The notes: generated from the sequence alone by a model not told the origin. DNA of 64,000 nt from BM003 sp963699835 (GCA_963699835.1 CAVOVJ010000012.1:62001-126000); one strand, 5' to 3'; positions 1 through 9,331 are shown, counted from the stretch's first letter. Translations and numbers: made by a program.

Positions 1-321
1 GTGTTTCGCCCCCGCCGCGGCGATATCGGTCGCCAGATTATCCACATTCTGCCCCTCCCAGGTGACATGCCTGCCGCCGCGGCACTCACTGTAAACCGCA
101 TTCGGCCTCCCCTGGCGGCAAACGATGCAAAATTCGTTCCGCTCTGCGCACCGCGCATAACAGATTGAATAGAGTTCATTCGCTCGCGGCCGGGAGGAAT
201 CCACCTGCGCTACCGTTGCGACAAAATATCCCACTGCTGGTTCATATGGGAGTTTTTGTCCCAGTCTCTTATCAATTTCAGCAACGCTTGGGTCCGTCTC
301 TGTCAGTCTCCTGAATTTTGT
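1..321 (-). CDS. possible partial open frame running off the left edge
   Basis: On the minus strand the frame entering from position 321 stays open to the window edge (about 107 codons after a stop at 322-324). It contains several cysteines, including a CxxC pair (CIVC). No ATG start is visible and I recognise no family. The plus strand of the same stretch also has an open frame from the edge to about 168, so coding on either strand is unproven. High G+C makes chance open frames common. Treat this as an unassigned edge region. Confidence 0.2.
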
Positions 322-413
322 CTAACAGTCGTGTTCAATTGCGGTACAGTACGGGGCTTCCGGGTCATAGATGGCGGAGACAGGCCGGACGATTCGTTCG
401 CCGGCGGTATTGG

Positions 414-899
414 ATGAGCGCAGATTTGACGATACCGGTGTCGGTAATCATGCGACGCCGCGAAGTAGCCGGCCAAGGATGGTGCGTGCCCAGCTGGGAC
501 GCCATCGGTGTCATTGCCGGAGAGAATCTCGGGTCCGGCGAGCCGTCGCGCCAGCTGCTGCGGGATGGGCCAGACGAGCAACAGTATCTGTGGAGTGGAT
601 ACCGCCTGCGGTTCTTCCGCGATGCCTGCGAGAGCTACTGGTGTAATCTCACTGTCGATCAGCCGAGGTTGTTCGTCGTGTGCAGGCCGGGCGAGGAGGG
701 CGGCGATCTGGAGCCTTTTATCATTACGGCCGACCAGGACGAGGCCGGGTCTGCCGTGGAGACGGATGACCAGGTTTTTGCGGTAAATATGCCGCCGCAG
801 ATTTATCATCATCTCGAGCGCTACGTCGTCGAGAACTATGAGCCGCAGCCGAAGAGAAAGCGGAAGCGAAAGAACTGGTCGGAGCGGCCGCCGTCATGA
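414..899 (+). CDS. DUF3305 formate dehydrogenase-associated protein
   Basis: Small cytoplasmic protein of 161 residues that matches the DUF3305 family, found almost only beside periplasmic formate dehydrogenases. The start at 414 puts the family's N-terminal pattern (IPVSVIMRRR, then a WCVPSWDAIGV stretch) at the beginning. An upstream in-frame ATG at 318 would add an unrelated arginine-rich leader. The C-terminus is lysine/arginine rich (PKRKRKRKN). The stop overlaps the next gene by four bases (ATGA), so the two are probably translationally coupled. The role is unknown; an assembly or maturation function is inferred from context. Confidence 0.75.
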   Translation: MSADLTIPVSVIMRRREVAGQGWCVPSWDAIGVIAGENLGSGEPSRQLLRDGPDEQQYLWSGYRLRFFRDACESYWCNLTVDQPRLFVVCRPGEEGGDLEPFIITADQDEAGSAVETDDQVFAVNMPPQIYHHLERYVVENYEPQPKRKRKRKNWSERPPS

Positions 900-1468
900 G
901 CGAAAAGATTTCCAACCGCACCATGCCACCGGGTAGCGATGAGGAAGGGTTTCTCAGTCGCTGGTCGCGTCTGAAAAACGCGGAACGAAAAGGTGTGGTC
1001 ATTGACTCCGAGCAGGATTCGTTGCCGGTACCGGCGACGGCGGAGGAGGTAATCACCGGCGCTGCCGAGGAGCCGCCGCTGACCGATGCCGATATGCCGC
1101 CGCTCGATTCGCTGACCGGCGATTCCGATATCAGCGGGTTTTTGTCGCAAGGTGTCAGCCACGGTTTGCGCCGCGCTGCTCTGCGCAAACTGTTTCATAG
1201 TCCCAAATTCAACGTCTGCGATGGTCTCGATGACTACTGCGACGACTTCCGGAATTTTGCCCCGCTCGGCTCGACCATTACAGCCGATATGCGTCATCAC
1301 ATGGAGCGGCTCCTAAAAGAGCGCCTGGCGGAAACCGGCGAAGCAGAAGATCCGGTCAGCGCGCACGAGCCTGCGGTTGACCCGGAGCTCGCGGCCGCGG
1401 GAGCCACCGGTGATCCGGATACCCAGGCGGTGTTTGACGAAGATGAAGCAGGCAAAGGTGAAGGATGA
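896..1468 (+). CDS. DUF3306 formate dehydrogenase-associated protein
   Basis: A 190-residue acidic protein of the DUF3306 family, the usual partner of DUF3305 in fdh clusters. Residues around 15-30 carry the typical EGFLSRWSRLK pattern. Residues around 75-145 hold the conserved block with FFHSPKFN-like and DGLDDYCDDF motifs. The tail is low-complexity and acidic. The start overlaps the preceding stop and the stop overlaps the next start (ATGA both times), so DUF3305-DUF3306-polyferredoxin forms one coupled unit. The biochemical role is unknown. Confidence 0.8.
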   Translation: MSEKISNRTMPPGSDEEGFLSRWSRLKNAERKGVVIDSEQDSLPVPATAEEVITGAAEEPPLTDADMPPLDSLTGDSDISGFLSQGVSHGLRRAALRKLFHSPKFNVCDGLDDYCDDFRNFAPLGSTITADMRHHMERLLKERLAETGEAEDPVSAHEPAVDPELAAAGATGDPDTQAVFDEDEAGKGEG

Positions 1469-3129
1469 CGGAACAAACGTCTGGCTTCCCGGCAAGGACA
1501 GGCAACGGTGCGGCGCGCGTCGTTGCGCTGGCCGAACGCAGCCGGGCAGAGGTAACACCGACCTCGATTGTGACTTTTCTCTCGCGCGGGCGGCTGCTGA
1601 TAGTTGGCGCCGAGGACATCGCCGAACCTATCGCGAAAGAGCTTGCGGGCAGCCTGCACTGCGCTGTGCTGGCGCCGGCCGCGGAGGGAATCGTCGCGGT
1701 CAGTGAGCACGAGAACGTCCAGGTTGCGCGTTTCGACTCGCCGCAGGTCAGCGGCAGCCTTGGACAATTCGATGTGACCGTCGCAGTGGGCGGTCAGCGC
1801 AAGCCGTTGGTGGCATTGTTGCCGCGCGCGGGTGACTGTTTCGATCTCGTGCTTGACCTCGGCGTGCCGCCGCTTCTCTCCCATGAGGTGCTTCCGCTCG
1901 GATACTACGCGCCGGGCGATGATCCTGGAGCGTTGCAGACCGTCCTCGCTACGTTGCCGGATATGCGCGGCGAATTCGAAAAACCCAAGTTCTTTGTCTA
2001 TGACGCTGACATCTGTGCTCATGGCAGCAGCGGAATCGGCGGATGTACCCGGTGCATTGATGCGTGCCCGACGCTTGCGATTTCTTCGCTGGGTGACACC
2101 GTCGAGGTCAATCCAAATCTGTGCCAGGGCGGTGGCAGTTGCGTATCCGCCTGCCCCAGCGGCGCCATGCGTTACGCCTATCCCAGCGTCAGCGACCTGC
2201 TCGCCTACATCAGAACGCTGATCCGGACCTACCGGGAGGCGGGCGGCGAAAACCCCTGCATCGTGTTTTATGATGAGACATCCGAGGCGGCGGTTGATGC
2301 GTGTTTGCGTAACGGGGGTAGTGAAAACCTGTTGCCGGTCCGGCTGGAGGAGATCGGTTCGGTCGGAATGGATGCATGGTTGACCTGCCTCGCCTACGGA
2401 GCGGGTTCCGTGGTGCTGGCAGTCAGTGCGGATACGCCGCCGCGGGTGCAGCGCGAACTTCGCGAGCAGGAGGGGTTTGTCAGACCGATAGTCGATGCCC
2501 TGGGATTTCAGGAAAACAGCCTGCTGCTGGTGTCGGCTGACGCTGAAGGAATGGCAATCCTGGGGCGCGAGCTGCCGGAGTCGCCCGTGTCGCGGCCGGC
2601 GGCATTCGCAGCCCCGGATGAGAAACGTACCCTGATTAGGCTTGCCATCGACCACCTCTCGGCACAGGCAGGCACTCAGCGCAAACAGGTCAAGCTGCCG
2701 GCGGGAGCGCCGTTTGGCGAAATTCGGGTAGACCGCGACGCCTGCACATTGTGCATGGGTTGTGTCGACGTCTGTCCGGTAAATGCGTTGCGCGATGGCG
2801 CCGGGTTGCCGCAGTTGAATTTTGCCGAGGCAAGTTGCGTGCAGTGCGGCCTGTGTGAAAAAGCCTGTCCCGAGCACGCTATCACCAGGGCGCCAAGATT
2901 CCTGTTTGATAGCGAGGCCAGACACAAGCCGCGAATCCTCAATGAAGAGCAGCCCTTTTGTTGTGTTACCTGCGGCAAGCCTTTTGCGACCCGGTCCATG
3001 CTCGATGCCATGCAGAAGAAGCTCGAAGGGCACTGGATGTTTCAAACCGACGAGTCGCGGCGGCGGCTGCAGATGTGCGAGAACTGCCGCGTGAAAGACA
3101 TGTTTTCCGGCGAGGCCGGGAACGCATGA
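1465..3129 (+). CDS. 4Fe-4S polyferredoxin of the formate dehydrogenase locus
   Basis: 554 residues, predicted cytoplasmic. Two ferredoxin cluster pairs are visible. The first is near residues 184-232 (CTRCIDACPT, then CQGGGSCVSACPS). The second is near 434-480 (CTLCMGCVDVCPV, then CVQCGLCEKACPE). A C-terminal CVTCGKPF plus CENC pair looks like a small metal ribbon. Proteins of this architecture are regularly encoded beside DUF3305/DUF3306 and FdhA in proteobacteria. A part in electron transfer or cofactor assembly for formate dehydrogenase is inferred. It ends 166 bases before the torD-type gene, where a separate promoter probably lies. Confidence 0.8.
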   Translation: MTEQTSGFPARTGNGAARVVALAERSRAEVTPTSIVTFLSRGRLLIVGAEDIAEPIAKELAGSLHCAVLAPAAEGIVAVSEHENVQVARFDSPQVSGSLGQFDVTVAVGGQRKPLVALLPRAGDCFDLVLDLGVPPLLSHEVLPLGYYAPGDDPGALQTVLATLPDMRGEFEKPKFFVYDADICAHGSSGIGGCTRCIDACPTLAISSLGDTVEVNPNLCQGGGSCVSACPSGAMRYAYPSVSDLLAYIRTLIRTYREAGGENPCIVFYDETSEAAVDACLRNGGSENLLPVRLEEIGSVGMDAWLTCLAYGAGSVVLAVSADTPPRVQRELREQEGFVRPIVDALGFQENSLLLVSADAEGMAILGRELPESPVSRPAAFAAPDEKRTLIRLAIDHLSAQAGTQRKQVKLPAGAPFGEIRVDRDACTLCMGCVDVCPVNALRDGAGLPQLNFAEASCVQCGLCEKACPEHAITRAPRFLFDSEARHKPRILNEEQPFCCVTCGKPFATRSMLDAMQKKLEGHWMFQTDESRRRLQMCENCRVKDMFSGEAGNA

Positions 3130-3295
3130 TATCGTCCGATCGAGTGGCCATTATGGGACATGAGTGGAAAAAATGTCACATCACGCAAGATAATGGCACT
3201 TTAGGACGGAGTATTGGTTATTATTTATCCGTTTTTTCCTTTGAGACGTGGCCTGTTTTTTGCTTTGTTAGGTAATATGGTTACCCGAGGCATCA
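3130..3295 (+). promoter_or_regulatory. AT-rich upstream region of the torD-fdhABC operon
   Basis: The 166-base gap is clearly more A/T-rich than its surroundings, with T runs near 3228-3266, and precedes the chaperone gene. It is the obvious place for the promoter of the downstream operon. I could not assign convincing -35/-10 boxes or a sigma-54 site. A purine-rich CCGAGG lies about 6 bases ahead of the ATG at 3296. Confidence 0.4.
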
Positions 3296-3958
3296 ATGAC
3301 TGAAGTGTCATTTACAGATTCCGGATTTTCCGAACCGCATGCGGCGGTGGTGTCCGGCGAGGATCGGCTGAGGGCCAACACCTACAGCCTGTTGGGCGCG
3401 CTGCTCGCGGCGCCGCCCGGCGCCGCTCTGCTGGAGACACTGAGCGAAATTGATGCCGAAGAGGGCGAAGCCTCCAGTTTGCTCGCCGCCGCCTGGGGGA
3501 TGCTCAAGGGTGCGGCGTCGCGGGCCGAAGGTGATTTGCTCGACGACGAGTATCACGAGTTGTTCATCGGTGTGGGACGAGGCGAACTGGTCCCGTATGG
3601 ATCCTGGTACCTGACCGGATTCCTAATGGAGCAGCCGCTTGCTCAATTGCGCTCGGATCTTGATGCGCTGGGACTCGGGCGCAAGAAGGACGTTGCAGAA
3701 CCCGAGGATCATGCGGCGGCGCTGTGCGAGGCGATGTCACTCATCGTGGCCTGTGCAGCGGAAAGCGATTCTCAACTCCAGGCAGAATTCTTTACCCGGC
3801 ACATCCAGCCCTGGATGGGCCGTTTTTTCAGAGATTTGCAGCAAGCCGAAGCGGCGCGGTTTTATCGCGCGGTCGGCCAGTTGGGCGAGCAGTTTATTGA
3901 GGTGGAATCGCAGTATCTCGCGATGGCCGCCCCGCGGCTCGATGGCAGCCGGAATTAG
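3296..3958 (+). CDS. TorD/DmsD-family molybdoenzyme chaperone
   Basis: A 220-residue, mostly helical cytoplasmic protein of the TorD family, which binds Tat signal peptides and helps load the molybdenum cofactor before export. Visible family marks are the N-terminal YSLLGALLAAPP helix and a central DEYHELFIGVGRGELVPYGSWYLTGF block (residues about 82-108). It lies directly upstream of the small Tat protein and FdhA, so FdhA is the probable client. It differs in type from FdhE, which is not seen in the window. Confidence 0.85.
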   Translation: MTEVSFTDSGFSEPHAAVVSGEDRLRANTYSLLGALLAAPPGAALLETLSEIDAEEGEASSLLAAAWGMLKGAASRAEGDLLDDEYHELFIGVGRGELVPYGSWYLTGFLMEQPLAQLRSDLDALGLGRKKDVAEPEDHAAALCEAMSLIVACAAESDSQLQAEFFTRHIQPWMGRFFRDLQQAEAARFYRAVGQLGEQFIEVESQYLAMAAPRLDGSRN

Positions 3959-4012
3959 TCGGGCTGAGTCGATTTGATAACCCAGAGTGTGTAGTTCGGG
4001 AGGAAGAGGGAA

Positions 4013-4222
4013 ATGACCGAGGCGAAAAAAACTGAGCGGAACGACCGTCGCAAGTTTCTCAAGGATATTGCGGTCGCTGGTGGTGCGACTGCAGCCGTTA
4101 TTGTGACCGGCAGCGCGCAAGCCGAAGAGATCGACGCGGGCGCTGACGGCGTCACACCCGCCGACCCGGGCTACAAGGTCACAACTCACGTTGAGACCTA
4201 CTACAAGAAAGCGCGTTTTTGA
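4013..4222 (+). CDS. small Tat-signal protein of the formate dehydrogenase region
   Basis: A 69-residue protein consisting almost entirely of a twin-arginine leader (RRKFLKDIA, arginines 12-13; hydrophobic stretch about 18-34) and a short polar tail ending in YYKKARF. It matches the small 'formate dehydrogenase region TAT target' family that precedes FdhA in many proteobacteria. A strong GGGAGGAAGAGGG stretch lies ahead of the start. The mature product would be only about 30 residues. Its function is unknown. Confidence 0.8.
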   Translation: MTEAKKTERNDRRKFLKDIAVAGGATAAVIVTGSAQAEEIDAGADGVTPADPGYKVTTHVETYYKKARF

Positions 4223-4283
4223 CGGATAACAGCAAACGCGAAGCATCACCAGAAATTTCCAGCACAATTTCGAGGGAACAGCG

Positions 4284-7166
4284 ATGAAGCTGATCAAAAA
4301 GAGAGATCTGACCGGGCAAGAGGCGAAGCATGCGCTTTCCGGTGTGCTCGGCAGCGCGGTAGACCGGAGAACGTTTCTGAGCCGCACTGGCCTGGCGTTG
4401 GGTGGCGGAGCCGTGGCGGGCGCATTGCCGACATCGATGATTAGTCGCGCGGAGGCGAAAGCGGAGGCAGCGACCGGCAAGATATCGACGAAACGTTCGG
4501 TATGTACCCACTGCTCGGTCGGCTGCGGCGTCATTGCCGAAGTGCAGAATGGTGTCTGGGTCGCCCAGGAGCCGGATTTCGACTCACCGTTCAATCTGGG
4601 TGGTCACTGCGCCAAGGGTGCGTCCGTGCGCGAGCATGGCCACGGCGAGCGGCGCCTGAAATACCCGATGAAAAAGGTCGCCGGCAAGTGGAAAAAGATC
4701 TCCTGGGACGAGGCGATCGATGAAATTGGTGATCAGCTGCTCGCGATTCGCGAAAAATCAGGGCCTGATTCGGTGTACTGGCTTGGTTCCGCCAAGTTCA
4801 ACAACGAGCAGGCCTATCTGTATCGCAAGTTTGCCGCGATGTGGGGTACGAATAACGTCGACCATCAGGCGCGTATCTGTCATTCGACGACGGTAGCAGG
4901 GGTGGCGAACACCTGGGGCTACGGTGCGATGACCAACTCCTACAACGACATGCATAACTGCAAGTCGATGTTCTTTATCGGCAGCAACGCGGCGGAGGCT
5001 CATCCGGTCGCGATGCAGCACATACTTCGCGGTAAGGAAAATGGGGCCAAGTTCATCGTTGCGGATCCGCGGTACACCCGCACGGCAGCGCATTCGGACC
5101 AGCATCTGCGGCTGCGTCCTGGCACGGACGTGCCGCTTATTTACGGATTGCTGTGGCACATTTTCGAAAATGACTGGCAGGACGACGAGTACATCCGGCA
5201 GCGTGTCTGGGGTATGGACCAAGTGCGTGCCGAAGTCGCTAACTGGACGCCCGACGTTGTCGAAGACGTAACCGGAATTCCTGGCGACGAGGTTCGTGAA
5301 GCCGCCAAGACCATGGCCGAGAACCGTCCTGGCACTATCGTCTGGTGCATGGGTGGAACCCAGCACACGATTGGCAACAACAACACACGTGCCTACTGCA
5401 TCCTGCAGCTTGCCCTTGGCAACGTCGGCAAGTCGGGCGGCGGCGCCAATATTTTCCGTGGTCATGACAACGTCCAGGGCGCAACCGATTTCGGTGTGCT
5501 GGCTGATACGCTGCCGGGCTACTACGGCTTGGCTGACGGTTCGTGGCAGCACTGGAGTCGTGTCTGGGACCTCGACTACGAATGGGTCAAGAGCCGTTTT
5601 GACCAGGGTAGCTACGAAGAAGGCGGCAAAGAAGTCAAGGCAATGAACCTGCGCGGTATTACGGTGTCGCGCTGGATCGACGGCATTCTCGAAGACCCGG
5701 CGAACATCGCGCAGAAAGACAACCTGCGGGCAATGTTCCTGTGGGGTCACGCGCCGAACAGCCAAACCCGCGGTCCAGAGCAGAAGAAGGCGATGGAAAA
5801 AGTCGACCTGCTCGTTGTTGTGGATCCGGTGCCGACGGTTACCGCGGTACTTCCCGACAGGGACGATAATATCTACCTGCTGCCGTGTACGACGCAATTC
5901 GAAACCTACGGTTCGGTTACCGCCTCGAACCGGTCCCTGCAGTGGCGTGAGAAAGTGATCGATCCGTTGTTCGAGTCGCTGCCCGATCACGTCATCATGT
6001 ACAAATTGGCGAAGAAACTCGGTTTCGATCAACAGTTGTTCAAGAACATCAAGGTGAACGGTGAAGAGCCGCTGATCGAGGACATCACGCGCGAGTGGAA
6101 CCGCGGCATGTGGACAGTCGGTTACACCGGGCAGAGTCCGGAACGTATGAAGCTGCACATGGAAAACAAACATACCTTCAACACCACTACGCTGAAGGCC
6201 GAGGGAGGTCCCGCGGACGGCGACTACTATGGGTTGCCGTGGCCGTGCTGGGGCACTGCGGAAATGAAGCACCCGGGCACGCCCAATCTTTATGACACCA
6301 GCAAGAGTGTTGCCGATGGCGGGCTGAATTTCCGCGCCCGTTTCGGCGTTGAGCGCGACGGCGAGAGCCTGCTTGCGGATGGCTCTTACAGCAAGGGCGC
6401 TGAAATCCAGGACGGTTATCCTGAGTTCACTGCCGACATGCTGAAGCAGCTCGGATGGTGGGATGATCTCACCGCTGACGAGAAAGCCGCGGCTGAGGGC
6501 AAAAACTGGAAAACCGATTTATCGGGTGGGATTCAGCGGGTTGCTATCAAGCATGGCTGCGCACCTTTCGGCAATGCCAAGGCGCGTGCGGTGGTCTGGA
6601 CTTTCCCCGATCCGGTACCGATTCATCGAGAGCCGCTCTACACCAGCCGCCATGATCTGGTGGCGAAGTACCCGACTTACGAGGATCGCAAACGATTCTG
6701 GCGTCTGCCGACACGCTACCAGTCGATCCAGGAGAAAGACTATTCCGGTGACTACCCGCTGGTGCATACCTCGGGACGCCTTGTCGAGTATGAAGGCGGC
6801 GGTGAAGAGTCGCGCTCGAATCCGTGGCTGGCTGAATTGCAGCAGGACATGTTCGCCGAAATTCATCCGGGCGATGCCAACGACAACGGTATCAAGGACG
6901 GCCAGTGGATCTGGCTGGAGGGCCCGGAGGGCGGCAAGATCAAGGTCAAGGCAATGGTGACCCGGCGTGTCGGACGCGGTGTGGTCTGGACCCCTTATCA
7001 CTTCGGTGGCTGGTTCGAGGGCAAGGATCTTATCGACAAGTACCCGGAAGGTGCAAACCCGTACGTACGCGGTGATTCGGCCAACACGGCTTTCACTTAT
7101 GGCTATGACTCGGTGACTGCGATGCAGGAAACCAAGGCCAGCCTCTGCAAGATCATGCCGGCCTAG
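4284..7166 (+). CDS. fdhA: formate dehydrogenase catalytic subunit alpha
   Basis: A 960-residue periplasmic molybdopterin-bis-MGD enzyme oxidising formate to CO2. The N-terminus has a Tat motif (RRTFLSR, arginines 28-29) and a hydrophobic core. The [4Fe-4S] site follows near residues 73-115 (CTHCSVGCGV, later GGHCAKG). The metal-binding position is cysteine 199 in HQARICHS, so this is the cysteine rather than the selenocysteine form. Further molybdopterin motifs (GSNAAEAHPVAM, ADPRYTRTA) and a C-terminal dinucleotide-binding domain are present. The length is normal for the group. It is followed by FdhB after 13 bases with a GGAGGG ribosome site. Confidence 0.95.
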   Translation: MKLIKKRDLTGQEAKHALSGVLGSAVDRRTFLSRTGLALGGGAVAGALPTSMISRAEAKAEAATGKISTKRSVCTHCSVGCGVIAEVQNGVWVAQEPDFDSPFNLGGHCAKGASVREHGHGERRLKYPMKKVAGKWKKISWDEAIDEIGDQLLAIREKSGPDSVYWLGSAKFNNEQAYLYRKFAAMWGTNNVDHQARICHSTTVAGVANTWGYGAMTNSYNDMHNCKSMFFIGSNAAEAHPVAMQHILRGKENGAKFIVADPRYTRTAAHSDQHLRLRPGTDVPLIYGLLWHIFENDWQDDEYIRQRVWGMDQVRAEVANWTPDVVEDVTGIPGDEVREAAKTMAENRPGTIVWCMGGTQHTIGNNNTRAYCILQLALGNVGKSGGGANIFRGHDNVQGATDFGVLADTLPGYYGLADGSWQHWSRVWDLDYEWVKSRFDQGSYEEGGKEVKAMNLRGITVSRWIDGILEDPANIAQKDNLRAMFLWGHAPNSQTRGPEQKKAMEKVDLLVVVDPVPTVTAVLPDRDDNIYLLPCTTQFETYGSVTASNRSLQWREKVIDPLFESLPDHVIMYKLAKKLGFDQQLFKNIKVNGEEPLIEDITREWNRGMWTVGYTGQSPERMKLHMENKHTFNTTTLKAEGGPADGDYYGLPWPCWGTAEMKHPGTPNLYDTSKSVADGGLNFRARFGVERDGESLLADGSYSKGAEIQDGYPEFTADMLKQLGWWDDLTADEKAAAEGKNWKTDLSGGIQRVAIKHGCAPFGNAKARAVVWTFPDPVPIHREPLYTSRHDLVAKYPTYEDRKRFWRLPTRYQSIQEKDYSGDYPLVHTSGRLVEYEGGGEESRSNPWLAELQQDMFAEIHPGDANDNGIKDGQWIWLEGPEGGKIKVKAMVTRRVGRGVVWTPYHFGGWFEGKDLIDKYPEGANPYVRGDSANTAFTYGYDSVTAMQETKASLCKIMPA

Positions 7167-7179
7167 GAGGGTATCAACC

Positions 7180-7773
7180 ATGGCAAGAATGAAATTTCTT
7201 TGTGATGCCGAGCGCTGCATCGAGTGCAATGGCTGTGTAACGGCCTGTAAAAACGAGAACGAAGTTCCGTGGGGCGTTAACCGGCGCCGCGTGGTCACTC
7301 TCGACGACGGTGTGCCCGGGGAAAAATCGATCTCGGTGGCCTGCATGCATTGCACCGATGCGCCGTGTGCCGCGGTGTGTCCGGTGGATTGCTTTACCAC
7401 GACCGATGACGGGGTGGTGCTGCATGACAAGGACCTCTGTATCGGTTGCGGGTATTGCTTTTATGCCTGCCCGTTCGGTGCGCCGCAGTTTCCGCAGCAG
7501 GAGGCATTCGGCGTTCGCGGTAAAATGGACAAATGCACGTTCTGCGCCGGCGGACCCGGCGAGGAAGCGAATTCGGCCGCCGAGCGCAGCAAATACGGAC
7601 GCAACCGGTTGGCGGAGGGCAAGCTGCCTCTGTGCGCCGAGATGTGCGCGACCAAGGCACTGATCGCAGGCGATGGCGATCAGGTGGCTGACATCTATCG
7701 TGAGCGCATTATGAAACGCGGTGGGCGTCCTCAGACCTGGGGCTGGGATACCGCCTACAAGAAAGACGTCTGA
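7180..7773 (+). CDS. fdhB: formate dehydrogenase iron-sulfur subunit beta
   Basis: A 197-residue electron-transfer subunit carrying electrons from FdhA to the cytochrome b subunit. Four [4Fe-4S] clusters are suggested: CIECNGCVTACKN near residue 13; CMHCTDAPCAAVCPV near 55; CIGCGYCFYACPF near 88; and CTFC plus a later CAEMCATKA for the fourth. It lacks the C-terminal membrane helix found in E. coli FdnH, as is usual for this short type. It sits 13 bases after fdhA. Confidence 0.93.
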   Translation: MARMKFLCDAERCIECNGCVTACKNENEVPWGVNRRRVVTLDDGVPGEKSISVACMHCTDAPCAAVCPVDCFTTTDDGVVLHDKDLCIGCGYCFYACPFGAPQFPQQEAFGVRGKMDKCTFCAGGPGEEANSAAERSKYGRNRLAEGKLPLCAEMCATKALIAGDGDQVADIYRERIMKRGGRPQTWGWDTAYKKDV

Positions 7774-7829
7774 GCAAAGGGTGCGGAGCTTATGCCAACG
7801 GTCATCTCAGTAATGTCAAGGGGGCAGCA

Positions 7830-8015
7830 ATGCCGAGCATGACGAAGGCCCTTTCGCTCCTTGCGGTGATTTTGGCCATCACGGGTTGTTATGACGAGCC
7901 CGTGATGGTCTCACTGCACGAGCCGGGAGTTTACAAGGGAGGCGATGTCGTAAGCCTGAGTTCTGAACAGGAAAACGAGATCGCGGAACGCTTCGAAAAA
8001 CAAGGCGACAGATAG
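7830..8015 (+). CDS. small lipoprotein inside the fdh operon
   Basis: A 61-residue protein with a clear lipoprotein signal: hydrophobic LSLLAVILAI followed by the lipobox TGC (cysteine near residue 20). The mature part is only about 40 residues (DEPVMVSLHEPGVYKGG...). The start at 7830 is preceded by an AAGGGGG ribosome site at good spacing. The gene sits between fdhB and fdhC, so it probably belongs to the complex or its membrane attachment. I cannot assign a function; the HEPGVYKGG motif may help recognise homologues. Confidence 0.65.
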   Translation: MPSMTKALSLLAVILAITGCYDEPVMVSLHEPGVYKGGDVVSLSSEQENEIAERFEKQGDR

Positions 8016-8132
8016 CGAGCGGGATTTGCCCGGAATGCTTCGACGAACCTCTCCGGGCGAAGATTTCGTTTGCCGTCTGTCGCTCCGCGCAGACGCGGGG
8101 CACATCGAGGACTGACAGGAGGACCTGAGTCC

Positions 8133-9221
8133 ATGGTTGAGAATACTGCAGACAGGCGCAGCTGGCGTCGGCGTATCATGATCCTGAGCGTGATGCTCAT
8201 GTTCGGGGGGTCGATGGTGCTGCCGCTGACAGGGTATCTGCTGGTCGATAGCACGCAGGCCCAGAACACGTCGGCCGAAGAAAAAGACGCGGCGAGCGGT
8301 GATGATGTCAATCCGCGCGCTGAGTACTGGCGAGCGGTTCGCGAAGGGACGGCGGGCTATTCCGCGGTGACCGGACAGGAGGCGAATGTACTGATCCAGA
8401 ACGGCGGTCAGAACTGGCGTGAGCTCCGTAATGGTCCGGTTGCCAATGTGGGTGCGTGGCTGATTCTGGGGATCATTGCCGCATTGCTGACCTATCACCT
8501 GATTACCGGCGGCTACAAAATGCCTACGAGAACAGGTCGTAAGGTATTTCGCTGGCCACTGATTGACCGCGTGCTCCACTGGACAATGGCAACACTGTTT
8601 ATCATCCTGACGATTACCGGGCTGAGCATATTGTGGGGCCGTGCGGTAATGATTCCGCTGATAGGCAAGGAGGCTTTCGCTGCCTGGGCCCAGGTGGCGA
8701 AACCAATCCACGACTATCTCGCGGTGCCATTCGCGGTGTTTTTCGTGATTGCGCTCCTCAAATGGATGCATCACAACTGGCCCAAGGCCTATGACCTGAA
8801 GTGGATTCTCCAGGGCGGCGGTTATCTCGGCGGCGGACATCCGCCTGCGGGCTTTGCCAACGCCGGACACAAGATGCTGTACTGGACGCTCGTTTTCGCG
8901 GGCGGTGCCATGGTGGTGTCGGGGGTTTTCCTGTTGTTCCCGAATCTCGGAACCGGCCGCGAGGGCATGCAACTCGCCAACCTGATCCACGGCATAACAT
9001 CGCTCATTTGTATTGCGTTTATCTGTCTCCATATCTACCTCGCCACGATCGGCAGCGAGGGTTCCCTGGAAGGCATGCTCACCGGCTATATCGATGAGCA
9101 GTACGCAATAAACCACCATCCGCTGTGGTGGGAAGAAATCAAGGACCAGCAACACGGCGGCGCTTCCTCGCCGCATGGAGGAACACCGTCGGCGGCACCC
9201 GCGGCGCCACGACCTGACTGA
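8133..9221 (+). CDS. fdhC: formate dehydrogenase cytochrome b556 subunit gamma
   Basis: 362 residues. The membrane diheme cytochrome b passes electrons from FdhB to the quinone pool. The start at 8133 is chosen because CAGGAGGA lies 9-10 bases upstream; an in-frame ATG at 8070 has no such site. There is one N-terminal hydrophobic segment, then a periplasmic stretch with the family motif NPRAEYWRAVREG and NVLIQNGGQNWRELRNGP. Four transmembrane helices follow with histidines expected to bind heme (DRVLHW; KPIHDY; KWMHHNW; LIHGITS). It is the last gene of the operon, ahead of a hairpin terminator. Confidence 0.92.
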   Translation: MVENTADRRSWRRRIMILSVMLMFGGSMVLPLTGYLLVDSTQAQNTSAEEKDAASGDDVNPRAEYWRAVREGTAGYSAVTGQEANVLIQNGGQNWRELRNGPVANVGAWLILGIIAALLTYHLITGGYKMPTRTGRKVFRWPLIDRVLHWTMATLFIILTITGLSILWGRAVMIPLIGKEAFAAWAQVAKPIHDYLAVPFAVFFVIALLKWMHHNWPKAYDLKWILQGGGYLGGGHPPAGFANAGHKMLYWTLVFAGGAMVVSGVFLLFPNLGTGREGMQLANLIHGITSLICIAFICLHIYLATIGSEGSLEGMLTGYIDEQYAINHHPLWWEEIKDQQHGGASSPHGGTPSAAPAAPRPD

Positions 9222-9256
9222 CGTCGCAATGCTGATGTCCGTATTGCAAAATGGAG

Positions 9257-9283
9257 CGGGGATGCGAAAGCGTCCCCGTTTCC
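9257..9283 (+). terminator. intrinsic terminator after fdhC
   Basis: A 9-bp stem (9257-9265 pairing with 9270-9278, one G-T wobble) closes a GAAA tetraloop and is followed by TTTCC. It starts 36 bases after the fdhC stop, as expected for the end of the fdh operon. It also argues against starting the next gene at the in-frame ATG at 9251. Confidence 0.7.
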
Positions 9284-9331
9284 GTTGCGTCTGCTGATTG
9301 CTGGCGATCGCCCGGTTCTTTGCTGTTACAC

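Noticed and set aside
1297..3045. Long minus-strand open frame (582 codons) antisense to DUF3306 and the polyferredoxin.
   Set aside because: It is a shadow of GC-rich coding DNA: the plus-strand frames carry clear family motifs and cysteine clusters, while this one shows no recognisable domain.
4878..4880. Selenocysteine at the FdhA active site.
   Set aside because: The codon is TGT (cysteine), not TGA.
9251..9331. Extended N-terminus of the ankyrin protein.
   Set aside because: This stretch contains the fdhC terminator hairpin, and the signal peptide starts naturally at 9332.
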